From Saururus chinensis (lineage: Eukaryota; Streptophyta; Magnoliopsida; Piperales; Saururaceae), in assembly GCA_035235625.1 (NCBI GenBank), contig CP141141.1, positions 24,673,968 to 24,737,967 of the forward strand: DNA of 64,000 bases, written 5' to 3'. Positions within the stretch are counted from its first letter, which is position 1. Each line of letters opens with the position of its first letter. The notes under the pieces were generated by a model. That model was not told where the DNA came from. It saw only the letters and a list, made by a program, of their open reading frames with translations, and made no database searches. Of this stretch, positions 59,113 through 64,000 are shown piece after piece. A program made the position numbers and the translations under genes.

Positions 59113-59395
59113 GGCGTCGTTTGGATAAAGCAAAAACGGGTTATGTTTGGATATATATTATGGAAAATCAGTTTTTCAAAAAAAGTTTTATAAATCAGCT
59201 TTTAGCCTAACCCTCCTCAGGAGGAGAGTTAAGCAGAAAGTTGTTAAAAAGCAAAAGCAAGTCAAAAATAGAAATAAATATGTTTTTGAAACAAAGCAAG
59301 GCTTTTAGTATAAATTGTCTAACCAAACAAAATTTATATGGAAAATAATAAAAAGCGGACAGAAAGTCGTTGCAAAGCGTCATCCAAACGACGCC
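59113..59395. mobile_element. Tourist-like (PIF/Harbinger) MITE, 283 bp
   Basis: Inverted termini GGCGTCGTTTGGAT (59113-59126) and its complement ATCCAAACGACGCC (59382-59395) match perfectly over 14 bases. The target duplication TAA is at 59110-59112 and 59396-59398. A three-base TAA/TTA duplication with G-rich termini is typical of PIF/Harbinger MITEs. The interior is AT-rich and non-coding. Confidence 0.85.
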
Positions 59396-59398
59396 TAA

Positions 59399-60522
59399 AT
59401 CCTCTCCTTAATTCGACGTGGGTAGAAGGATTAAGCCACTACTACACAATGAAGTCTGCCCCTGTCATATCCTCTATTCAATTCGACGTGGGTAGGATCT
59501 GCTAAAAATCACTCCCGTTGAAGATTTCCATATCCCTCCCGTTGGAAATAATTCCCCCATTGGATCGAGCAATTATTTGAGGAATAGGGCAAAGTTGGAG
59601 GCAAACTTTTGGGCAAAGAATGTGGTGCATTGTGATGGCTTTGATCAGTTGAGCAACATGTTATCTCTTTAAACTTTCTAATGGATTTCTAATTTTTTTC
59701 CATTTCACATGGATTCCATTGAATAGGGATTGCCTTTTATTGGTGGTGCATGGGGATTTTTTGCCTTTCCCGAGGTATTTATGTCAACGATAGTTCATTC
59801 ATTTATCAATTCCTTTTCTATGTGCTTGATTAATACATATTTTTTAACTTGGTTTTTATGAGAGTGGATCAATTTGTACGCACAAAAGAGGTTGCAAATA
59901 TGGGATTAGTAAGAAAGAATTGATGAAATCTTGCTTTTCGCAAGAGTGGTTACTCATGAAGAGGAATTCTTTTGTGTACATCTTCAAAACATGGATCCTA
60001 AAAAATTCCTATCTCTTTTGCCACTGTGTTTAATCTATGGATCTTTGTTGTTTAACAATAGAATTTTTTGGTCATTGAATTTTCTTTAAATTCTGTGATG
60101 ATTTTTTCTCTTACAAGTTACAAGTAAGGTGAATAGGCAGTCATTCCCGCAATTAATTAAATCTTTTGCTGGGTATTGGGTTTAAATTGTAACAAAAGTA
60201 TCATGCTATTAGCAATAGCATTCTTTTTCCAAAATTCAGTGAATAATGTCACCTCTCTTGCCAATTTGCATCCTAAATTAGAGAAACTAGATGAATAAGG
60301 ATTATATTTTTCTATTTCCTTTTTTAATGAGATAGTAGATGACCAGTGTAATAGAAAAATTCAATGAACGATCATAGCTGGATAGCATATACTTGATTTT
60401 GTTTTGTACAATATGATCAGACTTTGTTATTCACCTGTGATGTGTTACACAATAATTTCAACCCTCATATGTTGTTGGCTTGCCTTTTTCCTCTGCTGCT
60501 TACCAGTTCTTCATCCCCCTAG
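59399..60522. other. Gap before ABC1K exons
   Basis: Two near-copies of ATTCGACGTGGGTAG lie at about 59411 and 59478. A plus-strand frame at about 59565-59670 reads KLEANFWAKNVVHCDGFDQL, which looks protein-like, but I cannot name it. The rest resembles intron. Confidence 0.4.
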
Positions 60523-60664
60523 AATGAAGTTGTATGTGCTATTGAAATACAGGAGATTGTAACTTCCTTGGGTCCTGCATGTATTAAGCTTAGGCAAGCA
60601 TTGAGTATTCGGCCGGATATATTGTCTTCTCAATAATGATAGAGCTACAAAAGCTTTGTGACAA
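60523..60664 (+). pseudogene. ABC1K (aarF/UbiB-type) kinase, KxGQ exon remnant
   Basis: After a polypyrimidine tract and CCCCTAG acceptor, the plus strand reads IQEIVTSLGPACIKLRQALS then IRPDILS, and, after a frame shift, MIELQKLCDK. This is the ABC1 domain start of a plant plastid- or mitochondrion-type ABC1K, atypical kinases tied to quinone metabolism. The family hallmark K-x-G-Q reads K-L-R-Q here, so the Gly is lost. One base is missing near 60632, giving TAA TGA stops in the original frame. Confidence 0.85.
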
Positions 60665-60772
60665 GTTAAGCTGTTCTCTCCATTGAGTTTCATATGAAAT
60701 ACATGGTCATTAGGGCTTTTATCTATCCGTTCAGTTTTCATCTGCTTTAATTATGCATAATGATTTTGACAG
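60665..60772 (+). other. Intron between ABC1K exons
   Basis: Donor-like GTTAAG at about 60665 and acceptor TTTTGACAG ending at 60772. About 108 bp, so intron structure survived and this is not a retrocopy. Confidence 0.6.
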
Positions 60773-60877
60773 TTCCTTCTTTTCCAGATGATGTAGCTAT
60801 GGCTCTTCTCGAAGAAGATCTTGGCCCGCCTTGGCAAGGCATCTATTCTGAATTATCTCCATCACCAATTGTTGTAG
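60773..60877 (+). pseudogene. ABC1K kinase, next exon
   Basis: The plus strand reads VPSFPDDVAMALLEEDLG (with the leading Val split over the junction) then QGIYSELSPSPIV. It is the continuation of the ABC1 domain (family: SELSPSPIAAASLGQVY) and ends at a donor, GTAG/GTATTT, just before the AAAS nucleotide-loop motif. The next exon with the AAAS and catalytic segments was not found downstream, so the gene is truncated. Confidence 0.85.
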
Positions 60878-61161
60878 GTATTTTCTTGATCACATGCCAC
60901 TATTATGAGTATTACATATTATTTGGTTATCCAAGCTCATACTGTCGAATTAAATAATGTCTACTGTCGAATTTCAATTTCACAGTCACAGCTAAGCTAA
61001 TGATGTCCAAGCTCATACTAATACACATAAACTCGAGCTTATCCAAATAAAAACTCTTGTAAATTCTGGATATATTTTTACTTTTTTGTATTAAACGACT
61101 TACACAGTAGACAGTTGATATTGGCGAGTTACGTATATCGTCACATTTGGTTTTGGTGCAG
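60878..61161 (+). other. Intron-like gap between ABC1K and WAK remnants
   Basis: AT-rich. CCAAGCTCATACT and CTACTGTCGAATT-type short repeats near 60930-61015. No exon of either gene was recognised. Confidence 0.4.
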
Positions 61162-61355
61162 ATATTGACAAGTGTGCAAATTCAAGCACGTGTAGATCTG
61201 GAACTTGTTTCAATTATCCTGGAGGTTTCAATTGCATCTGCCCGCATGGAACACATGGTAACTATGGAACAGAGGGTGAAGGTTGCAGCAGTAACAAGTT
61301 ACTGGTCCTCCAAGTGGCTTTAGCTATTTATTGCGGATCGAGTCTTATATCATTT
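61162..61355 (+). pseudogene. Wall-associated kinase (WAK) EGF-Ca exon remnant
   Basis: A TTTTGGTGCAG acceptor precedes DIDKCANSSTC, SGTCFNYPGGFNCICPHGTH and GEGC, a calcium-binding EGF module with all six Cys. SSNKLLVLQVALAI follows, which matches the WAK linker and start of the membrane helix. WAKs are plasma-membrane receptors that bind pectin. The fragment then runs into stops (TAA near 61355) where the rest of the helix and the kinase should be. The galacturonan-binding N-terminal exon is also absent. Confidence 0.82.
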
Positions 61356-61810
61356 TAATTTCTTCTTTCCGATGATAATATACAATTATCCATCTAATGG
61401 TGGGCACCCAATTTGGCACTTTCAATTAAAAAAATGTTTGTAAGTCATAGTATAATTGTATCCCGCCCAATATCATCTTCATGAGTACGTTATAATATTC
61501 TAGACTCACTAGTACTCGGGTAGCCTACATCGGCTAGCTCACATTAAGTTTTCTATCTTTCCTCTATTTTATATTAATATCTCCATCTTTAATTAATAAT
61601 TTTATTTAAGAAAAAAAATTGTTTCATAGTAATAACTTTATTTTATTAAATTTAAGTATTTAAATACTTAAAAAAAAGAATATTATAAGTTTATTTTTTC
61701 TTCTCTTGTATGTGTTCACCTTTCAATAAAATTTACTACGGAAAGAGAGAGTATTTCTATTTATTAAATAAAGCTACAGAATTCATCGTTCATGTAACAA
61801 ATAGAGGAAT
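61356..61810. other. AT-rich gap, no gene recognised
   Basis: Poly-A and poly-T patches and no coding similarity. It separates the WAK remnant from the transposon terminus at 61811. Confidence 0.4.
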
Positions 61811-61891
61811 TGATCAAAGTAGACTCCTACTTTGGTCAATTAACCGAAATGTGAGCAAGTTTCTACTTTTTACCAAAGTAGACTTGCTCAC
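61811..61891. repeat. Two-stem foldback terminus of copy B
   Basis: The first stem is TGATCAAAGTAG and CTACTTTGGTCA (61811-61838). The second is GTGAGCAAGT and ACTTGCTCAC (61851-61860 and 61882-61891). Copy A has a counterpart first stem at 39769-39803 and a second pairing TAAGTTTATTTA with TAAATAACTTA near 39731-39755. Confidence 0.75.
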
Positions 61892-62694
61892 ATGAGAACT
61901 TATACACATGGGAGCATTTTTTACTGAAATACCCTCCCCAAAGTATACTTCCCACTTCTTGGTGTCTACTCCCGCTCGGTCGTGTCTCCTTTCCGTCGGT
62001 CACAACTGTTCATCTCCGTCACCAGCATCACCTCCCGGAGAGCATCATATTTGCTATTTCTTACTTCATCTTTCTGTTTGTTTCGCCCTCGCCGGAGAGC
62101 TTTTAGTCATCTTGGCTGCATTCCCCTCCGGAGCTGTCATTCGCCCTCGCCTTCAGTAACCTTACTGCCCTAATCTCGTCATCGGCCATCTTGCCGTTGC
62201 CCTCACCGCTCTCACTGCCCTCATCTCGGACTCCTCCATCTTCCCCTCGCCCTTACTGCCCTTGTCTCTACATCGCCTACGCCTGCAGTGCGATATCTCG
62301 GCCTCGCCCTCATCTGAAGGTATGATTTTTCTTATAAATTTGCTATTATTTCTAATTTTAGTCATTGGATTTTGCTTGCATTTCCCATACGTAAGTGGTT
62401 AACAAATTTCCTCCAACAAAACTAGTTACAAATTGCTTGCTGTGATTAGTTCGTAATGATTAAATTTTGTTTTTTTGTTATGAGTAAGCATCAATTAGTC
62501 TCAAATTGACCGCTGTGAAGAAATTCTGTTACATGTTACTATGAAACTGCGAACTGAATAACTACAAAACTGGATAAATGTAAATTTAAAATAAATATAC
62601 GTGGTTAAATAAAATTATATAGAACTGAAATTAAATTAAAATGAAATTAAATTTTCTGGTTATTTGACATAAATATGTGGATAAGTGGAAAAGC

Positions 62695-63452
62695 ATGAAA
62701 CACAATAATTGCAAAACTATAAAACTGGAAAACTATAACACTGGAAAACTATAAAACTGGATCATTGAATAATAAATAAAAAACATTGTCGTTATTTTAT
62801 TTAAACATTGTCTTTATTAATATTTTGATTATACAATATTTTTATATTCCATTTTCATCTAACATATTTGTATAGGAAATAGTCTGCTGAAAACTATAAA
62901 ATTGGAAAACTATAATACGAGAAAACTATAACACTGGAAAAGTATAAAACTGGAAAACTATAAAACTGGATCATTGGATAACAAATAAAAAACATTCTCA
63001 TTATTTTATTTGAACATTGTCTTTATTAATATTTTGATTATATAATATTTTTATATTGCATTTTCATCTAACATATTTGTATAGGAAATAGTCTGCCGAA
63101 AACTATAAAACTGGATAACTATAATACTAGAAAACTATAACACTGGAAAATTATAAAACTGGAAAACTATAAAACTGGATCATTGGATAATAAATAAAAA
63201 ACATTCTCTTTATTTTATTTGAACATTCTTGATTATACAATATTTTTATATTTCCTTTTCATCTAACATATTTGTATAAGTCTGCTGAAAACTATAAAAC
63301 TGGAAAACTATAAAACTATAAAACTGGATCATTTATCATAAATAAAAAAACATTCTCTTTATTTTATTTGAACATTCTCTTTATTAATATCTTGATTATA
63401 CAATATTTTTATATTCCCTTTTCATTGATTTTTAATCTAACATATTTGTATA
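62695..63452 (+). repeat. Four tandem 180-210-bp repeats in the 5' intron of copy B
   Basis: Each unit carries AACTATAAAACTGG motifs, GGATCATT, AAAAAACATT, TTATTTTATTTGAACATT, GATTATACAATATTTTTATA and CATATTTGTATAGGAAATA. Unit ends fall near 62876, 63084, 63275 and 63455. Within a unit, CTATAAAACTGGAAAA is itself repeated two to four times. Confidence 0.88.
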
Positions 63453-63458
63453 GGAAAT

Positions 63459-63896
63459 ATGTCTAACTCTGTAGGAAAACAAATGAAAAAGGGGAATCTG
63501 CCGAATAAGCTTTATGAAGGGGACCCCCAATGCAAGCCAAGTTATTATTATATTGGTAAATTAAAAGACCACTTTGACAGGCATAAAGTGCAAAAGAAGT
63601 TGTTTGATAGGACATGTTTTGGTAAGTTTAAGGAATGTGAGGTTACGCGAAACATGTTCCCTGCCCAAGCCTTCCACCATCTCCTTAAGAGGCATAAGGG
63701 GGATTACCTATTTCAAGTGAATGAGAGGACGGGCATAAAGCTTTCCTCAAAGGAATTATGTATGGTTAGTGGCCTGAAATTTGCTGACTTTACCCCTCCT
63801 CTCCCATCAGTGTCCAAATTCTTAAAGAAATGCAGCCTCTTATTACGAATATTTGGGAGATCGAAGTTATTAATAAGGAAGGAGGAGTTGTTCTAA
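63459..63896 (+). pseudogene. DUF1985-like transposon protein, partial, with nonsense mutation
   Basis: The ATG at 63459, seven bases after the intron acceptor, opens MSNSVGKQMKKGNLPNK. Core strings are KLKDHFDRHKVQKKLF, TCFGKFKECEVTRNMFPAQA, FHHLLKRHKGDYLFQV and LSSKELCMVSGLKF. The pattern (FG.F...FPAQ.FHHLL......L...E.C.VSGL) resembles DUF1985, found in plant Ulp1-carrying MULEs. The frame ends at TAA (63894), where copy A has CAA, and stays open after it to 64000 (KITVCENDKDAVKLE...), so a single stop breaks it. Function of DUF1985 is not known. Confidence 0.6.
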
Positions 63897-64000
63897 AAGA
63901 TTACAGTATGTGAAAATGACAAGGATGCCGTAAAGTTGGAGGTAGTTCTTGTATTAGAAAGTTTATTAGTGGATAAAGGGTGGAACAATAAGATGGATAG

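Larger units (their letters stand above)
61811..64000 (+). mobile_element. Gene-bearing transposon, copy B (MULE-like, DUF1985 type), runs off the window
   Basis: It is homologous to the minus strand of 35430-39803. From the left: folding terminus (61811-61891), GC-rich leader (about 61960-62320), 5' intron with tandem repeats (62321-63452), then the coding frame. The leader ends at CTGAAG/GTATGA, a good donor, and the coding exon follows TTTGTATAG (63452). The element is cut by the window end. Confidence 0.65.

Noticed and set aside
1-64000. CRISPR arrays, rRNA, tRNA genes, bacterial-type operons
   Set aside because: None seen; the tRNA-like strings are retrotransposon primer sites, and the organism is a plant.

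Overview
This is nuclear DNA of a flowering plant: a transposon-dominated intergenic region with no intact host gene. Supporting evidence: Ty3/gypsy elements with tRNA-iMet and tRNA-Asp primer sites, a CACTA-type terminus, a Tourist-like MITE, and decayed pieces of plant genes (ClpB, an SR45-like splicing factor, an ABC1K kinase, a wall-associated kinase). The species cannot be fixed from the sequence.

Layout. 1-1.8 kb: nothing recognised. 1.8-9.4 kb: two diverged direct copies of a long LTR-like sequence, the first interrupted by a CACTA-like element built from repeated GA-tract/hairpin modules. 9.63-9.78 kb: one ClpB exon remnant (minus). 10.72-16.05 kb: a complete but dead Ty3/gypsy chromovirus (minus) with 330-bp LTRs, gag, protease, RT/RNase H, integrase and a chromodomain. 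About 16.6-35.1 kb: a broken Athila-type Ty3/gypsy element (plus) carrying three nested insertions, each with a perfect 5-bp target duplication: a coding-free large-LTR element (20,919-28,198), a solo LTR (28,912-30,080) and a 3.5-kb solo LTR inside the Athila 3' LTR (31,350-34,869).

35.4-39.8 kb (minus) and 61.8-64.0 kb (plus) are two inverted copies of one gene-bearing transposon family, probably MULE-like with a DUF1985-type product. Between them lies the oddest part of the window: about 14.6 kb (40.88-55.49 kb) made almost wholly of variants of one hexamer, NNGCCT (CCTCAG, CCTAAG, CCTGGC, CCTCGG, CCTCGA, CACCCT, CTGCCT, CTTCCT), punctuated by CTTTTAAGCC/CTTTTTAGCC spacers and organised into higher-order repeats, including a long duplication at about 5.3 kb offset. 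Its right end abuts the last recognisable RRM exon of the SR45-like pseudogene, and on that gene's strand the CCTCGA variant reads as Arg-Ser repeats. 58-61.4 kb holds the SR45-like first exon, a near-perfect hairpin, a MITE with TAA duplications, two ABC1K exons and a WAK EGF exon, all decayed.

No genes act together as an operon or pathway. The window records nested retrotransposition, gene-fragment scatter and extreme simple-repeat growth, part of which may be a long-read basecalling artefact.
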